Assembly: GCA_964016985.1 (NCBI GenBank)
Contig: OZ024830.1
Span: 63,070,550-63,134,549 of the forward strand
Length of the DNA stretch: 64,000 bases
Reading direction: 5' to 3'
Origin: Anodontia alba
Taxonomy: Eukaryota > Mollusca > Bivalvia > Lucinida > Lucinidae
Part shown: piece by piece, positions 37,101-52,100 of the stretch
Layout of the letters: each line of letters begins with the position of its first letter
Numbering within the stretch: position 1 is the first letter of the stretch
Made by a program: the position numbers and the translations under genes
The notes under the pieces: generated by a model
Databases searched by the model: none
What the model was told of the DNA's origin: nothing
The model's input: the letters and a program-made list of their open reading frames with translations, nothing else

Positions 37101-40100
37101 TCATTAATCCCTAATGCACTCACCCCAATCCCCATTTATCTACCTTATAACACAATCATATGTTGTATGCATTCGTGTCGGTAACTAATATAATCTACCT
37201 GTCCTAAAAATATGGCTTCAGTATATGATGAAATTATTAGTTGGGTTCATCTCAATGGTGTTTTGGATTAAAGGCAAACATACTTTTGTATTTATTATAT
37301 TTGTTGTCATTAACATTATACGTTTAGTTGTATGTCATTGTCTATAATCTTAAATTCAAGGTTAAAGAGGGGGCCTGGGCTTGCATAAATAAAACTTTGT
37401 ACTACTATTTAACTACAGTCCAAGTATTAGCCAAATCCATCCAGACATTCAGAAGACATAGATTTAAAAATCAAAGTTTACACAGATTTCTAAGTCCTTC
37501 TACTTGAACTCTAGGTCAAAAGTTGAGGGTGGAGGGTCTAGCCTTGAACAAAATTTCTGACCCATACCTAACAGTGGTCCAAATATCAAATAAATCCATT
37601 TAGGCATTCAGAAGAGGGGGCCTGGGCTTGCATAAATAAAACTTTGGACTACTATTTAACTACAGTCCAAGTATCAGCCAAATCCATCCAGACATTCAGA
37701 AGACATAGATTTAAAAATCAAAGTTTACACAGATTTCTAAGTCCTTCTACTTGAACTCTAGGTCAAAAGTTGACGGTGGAGGGTCTAGCCTTGAACAAAA
37801 TTTCTGACCCATACCTAACAGTAGTCCAAATATCAAATAAATCCATTTAGGCATTCAGAAGACACAAGTCTTTAAAACGAACTTTAACATAAAACCTAAC
37901 ATTCATTTGTAAGTCCCTGATCTTGACTTCAAGGTTACCGAGGGAGGTGGGGCTTGCACTGCAAAATCTTTGCCCAAGTATCAAATGTCAGTCAAATTAC
38001 CAAATAAATTCATGCCTATATGTAGCAGACACACATGCATAGCTTTAAAACACTTTCACTAAAATTTTAACATTTATTTCCCAGCTTGTGGCCTTGACCT
38101 CAAGGTCATTGAAGGGATAGGTTTGCATTAAACACAACTTTGGACAAGTATCTAACATTTATCCAAGATTCAACTAAATCCATCTTGTCATTCAGGAGAA
38201 CTATAAAACATTAACATTAAACCTTTTTGCTGGGATGTGTACACTGATGACAAAGCTGATGCTAATGGCGATCAACACTAGTGTGGTACAATAGCATTTC
38301 AGGCAAGAGCAACCAAGAACAGGCAGGAAACTACTTACAGCTGGTGAAGTCTTGCTCATTACTCATATCTATTGAAGGCTGTCCTTGACCATGATAAATC
38401 AGGTTAGCACCACTATATATCTGATCTTGTCGTAAGTTCAACTCGAGATTCCCATTCTTTGGACCGAGAGATTCTGTGTAGTAACGACCCTCGCCACTGT
38501 CCATCTTCAGCATAAGTTCCTTACCATATCTTTCTAACATCACCTGATGCCATTGTCCATCACTGGCAGGCACATTGGAGAGTGACACTATAATTGGACC
38601 ATCACCTAAACTGTACGTTGCTTGTAGAAGACCACCAACAATCTGTTATACAGGAGAAATTATATTATACAGCATTCACCCTACATATTCAGACATTTTG
38701 CACTCTGGGTAAAATTTTCAGCAGACAACATTTAGAATTACATACTTTTTCTTATTTTTCCCAGAAAACAGGATTTGAAATTTCATGCAAATTGTCTAGG
38801 AGACAATTAGCATGAAATATCAAATCCTGTTTTCATGGAAAAGTAAGAATAATATTATTTATTTGTCGTCTGCTGAATTTAGTGACAGAGGTTACCTCCT
38901 TATCATACTTATCTTAAAGTAAAACAAGTCCATTTTACTACCTTTTGATTATCTAAAACTGTTGTATGAGGTAGACAGTGCAGACGCTGATAAGGAGCTA
39001 CATTCTGATCAGACCAAATCCATCCACTTGTTTGCATGGAATCTGAGCTGGTTCTACACTGTTTGCTCTGGTCTATTTGTCCAAATAGGGTAAACAAGGT
39101 AAAACAATGAAAAAAGTGAATAAGCACTGCTCATTAGATACCCCCTGCGAGGTAATGGTCGATATAAATAGCAGCTCTGTTCAGAATATTAAAAAAATTC
39201 AGTAGTAACAACAACTTATCAATATCAACATTCATGCAAAATATTACAAGATTCCTAAAATTATTAAGCAAGACAGACAGGAAAAACAAAAGTGTTAAAG
39301 ACATTAAAGAATTACAAAGGGGATTAACTATACCAGTATTGATCCACTGACCCTTCTTTTTCTGTAGCAGCAACATCCCATAAATATCAACATTTATGCA
39401 AAATATGTTAAGATTCCTAATAATATTAATCAAGATATGCAGAAAAAAATAGCCATCAGAAGAGATGGCAAATCACCCGACCTCACTACAAATGGCCGTC
39501 TTTTTTCAATCTAGGGCATCAGAGATGTAATTTTATCAAGGGATACACTTGTTTAACCCTGCAGTAGATGATAACTCCACAACTGTGAATCAGACATAGA
39601 ACTCTAAAACCATAAGTTGTGGAAACTGGATTTTATGTTTTTCAATAAAGAAACTGAAAATAATGAGAAAAATAAGGCCCGTTGCCTGCAATGATTATAA
39701 CTCTCAAACCGTAAGTCATGGAAACTGGATTTTTTGTTTGCTAGTAAGTGATTTTCAACAAAGAATCTGAAAATAATGAGAAAAATAAGGCTTGTTGCCT
39801 GCAAAGATTATAACTCTCAAACTGTAAGTCGTAGAAACTGGATTTTGTGTTCGCTAGTAAGTGATTTTCAACAAAGAATCCAAAAATAATGAGAAATATA
39901 AGGCCCCGTGCCTGCGCGTCCTGTAACTCTTCAATCGATAGTCTGAGAAACTCAATTTTGTGTTCGCTAGTAAGTGATTTTCAACAAAGAATCCAAAAAT
40001 AATGCGAAAAATAAAGCCTGCTGCATACATTGCTGATAAATCTGCATCCGCAGTAAGGGAGATAACTCCAACACTCCGTAGGTCAGAGGTCCTTACATAT

Positions 40101-43100
40101 TGTGACACACCTAGTTTATGTTCTTAGCATCTCTACTAACTATCCAGGGGAGATAATTGAAAATAAATGGAGTAACCAGTAACCCATAGTTACAATTTTT
40201 AAATGCAACTCTCCTTCTTAATGTTCTAAGCATCCCTATTAATTATCACCAAAAAATCTCAACTGGTAGAGAAGTTATGACCATCAGCAAATTTAAAACA
40301 ATGTGTACACCCTGAGAGGAAGAGTTTGCGAGGTAGTGGAAACACTATCCTGCAGGAAAGTGGATGTCTGCTGCATTCTGGAGACCAGATACCGTGGTGG
40401 CAGCTGCCGCACAATCAAGGGCAAGGACACCAGGTACAAGATCCTCTGGTCAGGAAACAACAAAGGCACTGCTGGTGTAGGAGTGTTTGTGGCAGAAGAG
40501 TGGATAGAGAAAGTTTTTGAGGTTCAGAGAGTCTCTGATAGAATTATTTTAGTGAAACTCATAGTCGGCCAGCGTGTGGTTACCTTTCTGTCTGTGTATG
40601 CCCCACAGAGTGGTCTAAGTGATGAGGTTAAGGACCTGTTCTTTGATCAGCTGCATGCTGTGACTGCCAGGATCCCAGCATCAGAATTTCTGATCCCATG
40701 TGGAGATTGGAATTGCCTTGTTGGCCGTGCAGGCACTGGATACAGGGAAGTGCATGGTGGAATTGGGTATGGCAGGCCGGAACCAGATGCTGAGGGTGAG
40801 AGAATCCTAGAGTATGTCCTAGCATTTGACCTGCTTCTTGGGAACACATGTTTCAAGAAACGTGACAGCCATCTCATCACATACAAATCTGGAAACACAG
40901 CCATGCAGATAGACCATCCTTTTCCGTAGGACTATGCCCAAACTTGTCACAGATGTAAAAGTGATCCCTGGTGAGGAAGTAGCACTGCAACATCAGCTTC
41001 TTGTATGTGATATGACGAATGATGTGCCTCCAAAATCCAAGCGCAAGTTCACCCCTCGCCTCAAAGTTTGGAAGCTTAAAAACCCTCAGACAAGCAATCA
41101 TTTCCAGGAGGTCTTCAACTTGCATGTGAGCACATCTGCAGGTGTAACTGATGGGGCCACTGAGGATACCTGGAACAACATCTAGACTGGACTGCTCAAG
41201 ACAACTGAGGAGGTATGTGGCACAACTCGGCCACACTGTTGGCGACGTGAAACCTGGTGGTGGAATGAACACATGGAAATGGCCATTGCTGCCAAGCAGA
41301 CTGCTTTCAAGGCCTGGAAGGCTGGTAAAGGCACTAGAGCATCATACGATGCAGCCAAACGAAATGCCAGACATGCAAGTGCACCATGCTCATCAAGAAG
41401 CCGACAAGAAGCTCTACGAGAATATTGACCCCAAGTCTTCAGAAGTCTACCGCCTTGCTTACCTGTTTAGAAGAGAGAACACTGATGGTGTTGGTGACAA
41501 ACCTATGAAGAATGATGCAGGAGAGATGTCAATGAGCGAAGACTCAAAGCAGAAGGCCTGGCTAGAGCACTACCAAAGGCTTCTCAATGTTGAGTGACTG
41601 GGACCCAGACCACCTGTCATATCAACCACCAGTGGAAGGCCCGCCCATCCCAATCACCATTGATATGGTTAAGAAGGCTTGGTTAAGAAGGCTATCTCAC
41701 AGATGAAGGCTGGCAAAGCACTGGGCCCATCAGGCATAGTGCCGGTGACATGGGCACCTCCATGATCTGTGACCTCGCAGTTGCAATCATTCGTGATGGC
41801 AAGGTACCCTCTGACTGGGAGCAGAGTTTCATTGTCTGCCTCTACAAAGGAAAAGGGGACGCATTGGAAAGGGGCAACTACCACGGTCTCAAGCTGACAG
41901 AGCAGGTTATGAAAATCCTGGAGAGGACTGTGGACGGCCTCATCAGACAGTTGGTGTCAATCGGCGATTCCCAGTTTGGCTTCGTCCCAGGCAGAGGCAC
42001 TACAGACGCAATCTTTGTTGTCAGGCAGCTGCAAGAGAAGTATCTAGCTGCCAATAAGAGACTCTACATGGCTTTCATAGACCTGGAGAAGGCGTTTGAT
42101 TGAGTACCTCGGAAGGTCATCTGGTGGGCGCGGAGAAAACTTGGTGTGGAGGAGTGGATTGTGCAACTGGTGCAGGGGATGTATGCAAATGCACAGAGCC
42201 GTGTCCGTGTTGGTGAGGGGTACAGTGAAGAGTTTGAAGTGAAGGTTGGTGTTCACCAAGGATTAGTACTCAGCCCGCTGCTCTTCATCATTGTGCTTGA
42301 AGCCTTATCACGAAAGTTCCACTCTGGGGTCCCCTGTGAGGACCTCTATGCCGATGACCTTGTTATCATCGCTTAATCGCTTGAGGAATGTGTCAGGAGG
42401 CTCTTGACTTGGAAAGAAGCAATGGAGAAGAAAGGACTGAGAGTAAATGCGGGAAAGACAAAGATCATGATCTGCAGTACGGGACTGGACCTCCTGCAGA
42501 GTTCAGGTGAGTTTCCATGCGCTGTCTGTCGCACTGGAGTGGGCAGCAACAGCATCTTCTGCAATGGCTGCAAGCACTGGGTGCACAAGAAATGCAGTGG
42601 GCTCAAGCGCTTGAAAAAGGATCCTGACTACAGATGTACACAGTGCCAGGTAATGCACGCCCCTTGGATGGCAGACCAAAGAAGGAAGTCCAGGTCGGAC
42701 CTGACAAGCTTGAGGTGGTAGCTTCCTTTTGCTACCTAGGAGACATGCTCTCAGCAGCAGGTGGCTGTGAACTTTCAACCACAACATGTGTGAAAACCGC
42801 CTGGAAGAAGTTCAAGGATCTGCTACCAGTCCTCTCTTCACGCCACCTCTCTTTCAAAACACATGGCCGTGTGTACAGCTCTTGTGTGCAGAGCGCAATG
42901 CTCCATGCCAGCGAGACTTGGCCATTGACACAGCGGAACCTACAGCATCTGCAGCGAAATGACAGGGCAATGATCAGACAGATCTGCAATGTCAGGCAGC
43001 AAGACATTGTCACCACCAGGTCCAATGAGCTACTTGTGCGGCTTGGCATTGAGGATCTGGACCTCATTCTGAAGGAGAGAAGACTCCGATGGTATGGACA

Positions 43101-46100
43101 TGTGGAACGCTCCAATGGTGCAGTCAAGACAGCCTTTGACATACAGGTTGATGGAAAGTTTGGGCCTGGGAGGCCCAAAATGACATGGAAGCAGCTGACA
43201 GAGAGGGATTGCAGAGAGTGGAAGCTCTCGGCTATCAACCCTCATGACAGACGTACCTGGAGATCTGGTGTGAGATCTGCCATGCGTGCAGCAAGCCAGC
43301 TATCTGGAAGGGGGCCCACTGATGTGGATGTTGCCCCTGTACCTGCACGTTAATCAGAAATCCGAATATGATATATGATGATGGGAGATAACTCAAAAGT
43401 GGAGTCAAAGACTTGTTTTTTGTGTACATAACATGCCTACTCAATGTCCTCTACAACTTGATGAAGTATCATAAAAATATCTCAAAGGGTTTAAGAGTTA
43501 TGGCCTGCACAAGATTTAACAACTATGGGAGATAACTCCAGAACTGAGTCAGTTAGAGTTGTTGTTCTTGTATGTGACATACATACTCAATGTCCTGTAC
43601 AACTTGATCAAGTATCATGATAATATCTCAAAGGGTTATTGAGTTATGGCCTCCACAAGATTTCATAACTATGGGAGATAACTCCAGAATGCAGTCAGTT
43701 AGAGTTATCATTCTTGTATGCGACACCCCTACTCAATGTCCTCTACCTATTGGTGAAGTATCATGAAAATAACGTATAGGGTTTTAGAGTTATGTGCCAC
43801 ACAAGATTTAACAACTATGGGAGATAACTCCCAAAACGGAGTCAGCTAGAGTTGTTGTTCTTGTATGTGACACACCTACTCAATGTCCTCTACAACTTGA
43901 TCAAGTATCATGAAAATATCTCAAAGGGTTATTGAGTTAAGGCCTGCACAAGATTTTATAATTATGGGAGATAACTCAAGAATGCAGACAGAGTTGTCTT
44001 TCTTGTACAAGACACGCCTACTTAATGTCCTCTACCTAATGGTGAAGTATCATGAAAATACCTTAAAGGGTTTTAGAGTTATGGGCCGCACAAGATTTAA
44101 CAACTATGTAAGGTAACTCCAAAACGGAGTCAGCTAGATTGTCTTTCTTGTACGCGACATGCCTACTCAATGTCCTCTACATATTGGTGAAGTATCATGA
44201 AAATATCTTAAAGGGTTTCAGAGTTATGGTCTGCACAAAATGTTACAATTTTGGGAGACTATGGGAGATAACTCCTGAACCAAGTTGATTAGAGTTGTCA
44301 TTATTGCATGCGGCACTCCTACTCAATGCCCTCTACAACCTGACAAAGATTCATGAAAATAGCTCAAAGGGTATAGGAGTTATGGGCTGCACAAGGTTTC
44401 ATCTACAGACTGACGGACAGACAGACGGACAGATGGACGCAGGGCGATCGCTATATCCCCTGAACCTATAGGTCAGGGGATAAAAAGATAGAGTGCACAC
44501 AAGGCTCACTTTATCTATAATGTAGTGACCTTGAGAATAAGGTCAAGGTCACCAAAATCTAATCACTTCTTTCCCCCATCCTGATGATGTATCTGTGCTA
44601 GTTTGGTCAAATTCCAGCCACTGGTTAAAGAGATAGTGAGCACACAAACTTTTTACAAGGCTCATTTTTTGAGTATTTATAATGTAGTGACCTTGAAAAT
44701 GAGATCAAGGTCACAAAAATCTAATCACTTCTTTCCCATGTCCAAATGATATATCTGTGCTAGTTTGTTAAAATTCCAGCCATTGGTTCAAGATACAGTG
44801 TGCACACAAGCTTTTTTTCTATCAAAATTTGAGTTTCAAAGTGCCGGTGTGACCTTGAAAATGAGATAAAGGTTATTAAAATCTAATCACTGCTTTCCCC
44901 AATCCCAGTGAAGTATCTGTGCTAGTTTGGTCAAATTCCCTCCATTGATTCATGAGATTGAGTGCATACAAGGCTCACTTTTTGAGTATTTACAATGTAG
45001 TGACCTTGAAAATAAGGTCAAGGTCACCAAAATCTAATCACTTCTTTCCCCCATCCTGATGATGTATCTGTGCTAGTTTGGTCAAATTCCAGCCATTGGT
45101 TAAAGAGATAGTGTGCATACAAACTTTTTACTAGGCTCATTTTTAGAGTATTTATAATGTAGTGACCTTGAAAATGAAGTTAAGGTCACAAAAATCTAAT
45201 CACTTCTTTCCTCTGTCCAAATGATATATATGTGCTAGTTTGTTAAAATTCCAGCAATTGGTTCAAGATAGTGTGTGCACACAAGCTTTTTTCTATCAAA
45301 ATTTGAATTTCAAAGTGCCAATGAGACCTTGAAAACAAGATAAAGGTCACCAAAATCTTATTACTGCTTTGCCCAATCCCAATGATGTATCTGTGCTAGT
45401 TTGGTCAAATTCCATCAATTGATTCATGAGACAGAGCGCACACAAGGCCCACTTACATAGTGACCTTGAAAATAAGGTCAAGGTCACCAAAATCTAATCA
45501 CTTCTTTCCCCATCCTGATGATGTGTCTGTGCTAGTTTGGTCAAATTCCAGCCATTGGCTAAAGAGATAGTGTGCACACAAACTTTTTATTGCATTTAGA
45601 AATTTTACAAAGGGCAATAACTATCAAAATTTGAGTTTCTAAGTGCTGGTGTGACCTTCATACCAGATAAAGGTCACCAAATTCTGAACACTTCTTTCCC
45701 CAATCCCAGCGATGTATCTGTGGCAGTTTGGTCAAATTCCATCTATTGATGCAAGAGATAGAGTGCACACAAGGCTCACTTTTTGAGTATTTATAATGTA
45801 GTGACCTTGAAAATAAGATCGACCACCAAAATCTAATCACTTCTTTCCCCCATCCTGATGATGTATCTGTGCTAGTTTGGTCAAATTCCAGCATTGGTTA
45901 AAGAGATAGTGTGCACACAAACATTTTACTGCATTAAGAAATTTTACAAAGTGCAATAACTACAAGAGAATTGGCCCCTAGCCCTTACTTTCTCTTATGT
46001 AGGTACACCTTATTGATGGATGGACAGATGGACAACCTGAAAACTGTATATCCCCACGGGGGAGTGGGGGTATTGCCAGCATGTTTGTTTCTACTGGCAA

Positions 46101-49100
46101 AATACAAGTTCTAGGCCCCACAGAATCTAACCGGTAAACCATAACCATGTGTAGATTTTTATCAAACTGCACTGATGCCTAGGTGCAGTTCTGGCTGTTT
46201 GCAATAAGTTACATTTTTCGTCCACTCCTTCATGGAAAAATTGCATGACCAAAATGGTAATGTCATGTGATCAACATATTACCAGGTAAAATATATGAGA
46301 ATAAATCTGTATTCTGCCTCCTTCCTGTGAGTAGATCATTTCTTACCCAAGCATCAGACTTTGCATCACAAATTTGTTCACAAATATTTTTTTTTTTTTG
46401 GACATTTTTGTTTCACTCACATTTCGTTCATAACCAGACAAAATACCTGAGAAGATCAAAGCATTATCAGTTTGTCTGACAGCTACATGATAATGATCAT
46501 TTGGTGTTTTATGTCTCTTTCAACATTATTTAAGTCATATTGAGAAGACAAAGGGGTGATAATGAAAGAATTCTTCTAAATGGCAGCTGCGCTATGACTT
46601 TGCTCGCTATCAATGCAAACAAGAGAATCACCACGTAGATTAGGCACGGAGGAGCATTAATGTAGTCAGTAATGGTTTTGCATTACCATATATACCTATG
46701 TAAATTGTTTAAAAAAAAAAAGTGAAAATGAATGCATTTTGTTTCCATGTTTCATCATATTTAAAAAAAAAGAAAAAAAAAAAAAGAAAAAAAAATGTTA
46801 AAAAAAGGGAGCTATGGAATGTCTGTGTTATTAGGATTTCAGCCTTATATCAGTGCTGCAGTGTGGTACAAATATCAAGGAGGAATTAACCTTTACCTAT
46901 CCCTGGACAGATTCAGCAGATGACAAATTCATGACATTTTTCTAATTTTTTCCCAAAATAGGCTTTGACATTTCTTGCAAACTGACTCCTAAGGAGACAA
47001 TTTGCATGAAATATCAATGTCTATTTTACTGAAAATATACTTCAAATGTTGTCTGCTGAAATCATTACCCAGCATGCTAAGCACTAAGTTCCTTATAACA
47101 GATTTCAAGATGTAACAATGAAAAATCAAAACTTTTCAAGGAACAAGATATTTTCATCATATTCCTAAGTGGAAAAATTTTCATATCAAGCAAACACTAT
47201 TCATTCTTCCATGTATTATATACCAATATGCCAGTTTATTATATACAAAGTAATGAAATATAGAGAATTATTAAAGAAATAAAATGCATATTTTGAAAAA
47301 GTTATATTTTCACTTATATTTTCACTCCTCTGACCAGTGAAAAATATAAGATCTGGAACTACTTTTTTTCTTATTTACATTAATGGTCAAAGGGAAGCAT
47401 GTTCAATACCTAAATTCATGTTCAATACCTAAAATGTTTCTTGTTTTATTAAATTGAACTAAATACAGTTGATTTTATTGCTCATATCCCTTAAAAAGAC
47501 GCTTTTAGGCTGAAATATTTCGGGGACTATTTTCTTTCGAAAGTAGGTTTCCCGCTGTTATGCGGTTCTTATATGTCACTGCCAAGGGACAAAACTGCGT
47601 GTCAGACTTCCCCTTGCAAATGCAAGATTTGCATCTCTTCTGTCGAAAGTGATGTATATAATAAAAAGAAAATTCAAATGTTTGTCGTGAATATGACTTT
47701 TATTTCATCTCGTTTTTTCACTTCACTCGATGAAATAAAAGTCATATTCACTCCAAACATTTGAATATCCTCTATATATTCCTTGAAAATAGTACAATAA
47801 AACTCAAAGGCAAAATGGTTAAGTTTACTATGGTATGAAAAGTAATACCTTAAGTCTGATGAATTTATTACTCTGTGCCTCATCAGTTACACTGAAAAGT
47901 AGTCCTTCTGTGTCGCGTGTTCTAAAGCGGAAGCTAACAGATGTTTTCTGATTATCCAGTACATCCTTGAATGTATTCTTGAGCTTCCAGTCCAGGTAAC
48001 TCTCGGTCTCAAAATCTCTCTTCTGAGTCGCTGGAAATTATATATATGCAAATGAAAGGTTTAGTCTTTTTAAAATGACTGTCTTGCATAAAGCAGATGA
48101 ACATCAATCACATCAAAACCTGTGCAAACAACAAAAATGTCTTAACCCTTAAACTGTCAATCACAACTGCAGCAGATGACAATTTTGACTATTTTGTTTT
48201 ATTTATGCCAAGCAGATGATTCACATGACATGTCAAAACTTATTTTCTCTAAAAATGGAAAAAAAAATAAATTAAGATTGTCATCTACTACAAATTTTGC
48301 TTGGCACTTTATGGGTTAGTTATGCACAGATTTAGGGAGAAAGAGACAACACTCAAAGCTGAAAATGTTCTCCTCACTTTCAAAGGGAGACAAATCTAGT
48401 TGAAAGAATCTGTTTCACTGGTAAATGAAGCCCTTCTCAATAGGTTTACTCTTAAAAGTAAGAAGAGAACATTTCTTTCCTAAGGATGATTGGATGATGG
48501 TTGGATAGACGGATGACTAACTGATGGATGGATAATAGGAAGATGATGATGAATGGATTTGTGAATGGATGGATGAAGAAAAATAAACAACATAGCTCCT
48601 ATCAAAGTGTTGGCTGGTGAAACCAAAATAAATCATATTTGTATATGCATATGTCCAAACAAAACACCCTTTCAATGATAAATGAAGGATACTTTTCTTA
48701 TTTCTTCACACAATCACATATTGAATACTCATTAAAAGTCTCAGCAAGTTGTAGATTCATTACATTAGCCTCAGGCAGTTTTAACTCCTATTTTATACAG
48801 GGACAACTGCTTCGGATAGAAAGTGGCCTCCATAGTATTTTAAAATCCTTTGAAAATGGGGGCTACTCTTAAATGGAAAAATATACTCACGTACTGAGGC
48901 AGCAATTCCTTTTCTTAAAAGGTACCCACCATTCCAATAAAAAAGAGGCGAATAGTTCCATGCCAGAGCTGTATCATTCCCTTTCATGGCAAATGTACAC
49001 TTCCAGAGGAGGCATCTCTATCAAATAGTTTTGCATCCTGTTTGGTTTACTTTACAAGGAATAATTTTGCTTCCCTTGTGTGCACATCTTTCTTCCTTTA

Positions 49101-52100
49101 AGAGTAGACTACTGTTGCCCTTGTTAAATTACCAAGTGTACCTATCCCCTTAAACAAATGGACCACACCATGCAAAAACATGTCTTTGGGCAGGGCATAT
49201 CGAGGGTTGAGCACAAGACTGTAGTAACTCAAACATATTTTTGAAACCTTTGTTTAGGGGCAACTTTGACTCCTTTGTAAACAATGCAAATTTAAGTGCC
49301 ATTGCTCATACGAGCAATGGCACCTAAATTTCCATTGTTTACAGAAAGAAATGTTGTAATCTTCATAACAACTTCATGGTGAGGAGATTAAGTATTGGGA
49401 AAAACAACCATCTGACTTGCTACAGTCTTGCAATCAACCCTCGATATGCGGACAGCAAAAGCCCTGACCAGCCTGTGCATCTGCACTGTGCACTGTCAGA
49501 ATCGTTGGATACTTCAGGAGAACCAACGCTCGCATGATACTTTTTGCATGCACAGGATGATCTGAACCTGTGCATTCTGTGATTATTCAAACGCACTTTT
49601 TTGCTTGACCTGGCCTTTATGACTGAGACCAACCCACCTGTATCACAGACATCTGAATCTGAAGTTCGCCAGCCCAGATCACAGTTACACATTTTTGAAC
49701 CGACTCCTGTAATCAGGCACTGGCCATGTCCACAATATTCAGAGGTAGTTCCACATTTATCATCTTCACGTTTACACCCATCCTGGGAACCAGGGAAAGC
49801 ATCACCAGTACTCAGATCATACAGCTGAAATTACAACACAACCTCTTTATTACCATATTCCTGGGATCAAAAGCAAAAATCATGTTAGCTAAATAGCCAA
49901 GCTGTATCCAAACAAAAATGTATAGATAATTATGAAAAATGACCATTTTATTCAAACAAAATATACAGATTATATAGAAAAAATGACCACAAATAAGTTT
50001 TCTACATATTCTATACAATTTCATTTTGGTATGTAGATTATATAGAAAAATGATGATAAATGGTCATTTTTTTATAATATAACCTGTGCATTTTTGTTGG
50101 GATACAACACTTTTGGGGTCCACCTTTAAACAGTCTTATATCGGAAACTGTCTTATAGTGAACAGTCTTAGACAGAGGTTCCAGTGTATGTCACTGGTTT
50201 TGATATCTCAATAGTTGTCTCGGAATGAAAGCTTTAACTAGAATCAAATATTTGTAAGCTTGTCCCTAGTAAGAACGTTTATTACTGTTTCTTTTTTTTT
50301 TTTTTTTACACAGCTCCAGATAAAGAACTTTGTACCAGCCAAAAAAGTATTGATATTTTTCTTATTACTCCAAGAAAACATGAGAGTTCTCATCACTAAT
50401 AAGTACCTACATTATATGTTTTTCTGGAGAAACAAGACAAATGGTTACAGAATTTTGCTGTGTATTACACATAATCATGTATAACAAACACCAAAAATTT
50501 GCACACATTTCTATTAAAAAACAAAACAAAATGATGTTCCTATCTATAACTTTTCAGTATTGTTATAGACCAAGCTCTGAGGTGCAAAGAAAAAGTATCA
50601 TTTATTTCAATAGGATCAAGTTGAAAATGACAGAAATCTTGGTAGAAAAGGAGCCGAACAGATCAAATTTCTGATAAGACTTGCGTTGGCAGGAGCCAAG
50701 TTGTCTAGGTATCTTACTGACTATGTTCTGATGAGAAAAACTGCTTGTATCTAACTAGGATTGAGCTGAAAATGGTCAAATTTTGACAAGTTATGAGATT
50801 GTTATGGAGTGAATTCACAATAAGAGACAAGTTGACTGAGGCAAAATTGTCTCTGTACCTTACTGACCAAGTCCAAAGGTGCAAAACTGTATCATATTTG
50901 ACTAGGACTGGGTGAAAAGTGAGAAAATTCTTGACAAATTATGATACAATGTGGTCCTAATTTATGACCGGGTACCAGTCATCTGGAGCCCAGATGTCTC
51001 GGCAGGGTGCAAGTTGAGCAGAGAATTTTCTTGTAATTAACACTTTCTCTATGTCACTTTCTTAATTGAGATATGACATTATTAACTCGATGAAAACAAC
51101 AATGTAAGTTGGCTATTTGTCACCTTGACTGCCAATTAATACATATGCCAAACTGCAAGAACAAAGGGCTGAAAGCTTGCTGTCTCTTACCTCAGCATTA
51201 TGCATCAGGTTCTTCATGCAGCCATCAAACCTCTCTGTCATCACATTTGCAGGATATGTTGGAGTGGTGGCCCGACCACCTAGCTGAAGAACGGTGTCCG
51301 CGTTGACATAAATGTTTTCTCCTGGTGTCACACCCGATGCCTCACAGTTTGAGCGGTCCTCCAGATTGTTGTTGAAGACACTATTGTCACAGTGATCCAC
51401 CATCAGAGTCACCACCTAACAATATACAGTTATAGCTACACTGTTTCTGAGAAAACTTTGATGGAATATCTTGTTATGTATGAACAGACAGATGGATGTT
51501 AAGCCAGTATATTCCCCACTTTTTCTAAGCCATGGTATAATGAAATCATTCCCAAGTTAATGCTCTATACTGTGAACTTTTAACTAAAAGCCTCTTTTTT
51601 CATTAAGCCTTAAAGCACCAAGCAAATTTGCAACATACAATATTCTCATTTTTTTTTTTTTTTATAAATTACTCAGAGAAAATAAGACTTGACATTTCAT
51701 GTGAACTGTCTGACTAGTCAAGTCATATTTACTCTGAAAAAAAAAAACAACAACAAGAGGCCCATGGGCCACAATTCACTCACCTGCATATTTGCAAATG
51801 CCATGCAACAGAATATTGAAAAAAATATGATTTTACAACTTTTCCCCCCATACAAATCTATAGAGATGCAAATCTGACCTTGGTCAAAGGTCAACCTATG
51901 ATCATCATTTAAACAAACTTGGTAGAGCTTGAGTCCTGGATGCTATATACCAAGATTCATCCCCCAAGCTTTCTTGGTTCTGAAGAAGAAACTTTTTAAG
52001 AGTTTTTACCATATATGGATAGGGAGGCCATCTTGTTTAGTTGCACGGAACCATTTGAACAAATTGGCAATACCCTTTCAACAGAAGGCCCATGTGAAAT

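Larger units (their letters stand above)
40290..43375 (+). mobile_element. 5'-truncated, decayed non-LTR retrotransposon (LINE)
   Basis: About 3.1 kb carrying, in order, an AP-endonuclease domain, a linker, a reverse transcriptase with motif C YADD, a Cys/His zinc finger and a C-terminal domain with [12 protein letters not shown]. It begins inside the endonuclease domain. The 3' end, just after the TAA at 43351, has the short repeat tail atgatatatgatgatg, a style of RTE and related clades. Local composition is clearly more GC-rich than the AT-rich flanks. Clade not resolved. It lies antisense to CadN in the 9.2-kb intron, between two tandem arrays. Confidence 0.9.

Noticed and set aside
42503..43238. 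Long minus-strand frames opposite the LINE
   Set aside because: They are antisense shadows of the LINE coding sequence, which has clear RT and zinc-finger motifs on the plus strand.
49420..49637. Extension of the CadN EGF-2 exon past 49638
   Set aside because: The GTGGGT donor and phase give a direct join to the LamG-2 exon; the extension is family E repeat.
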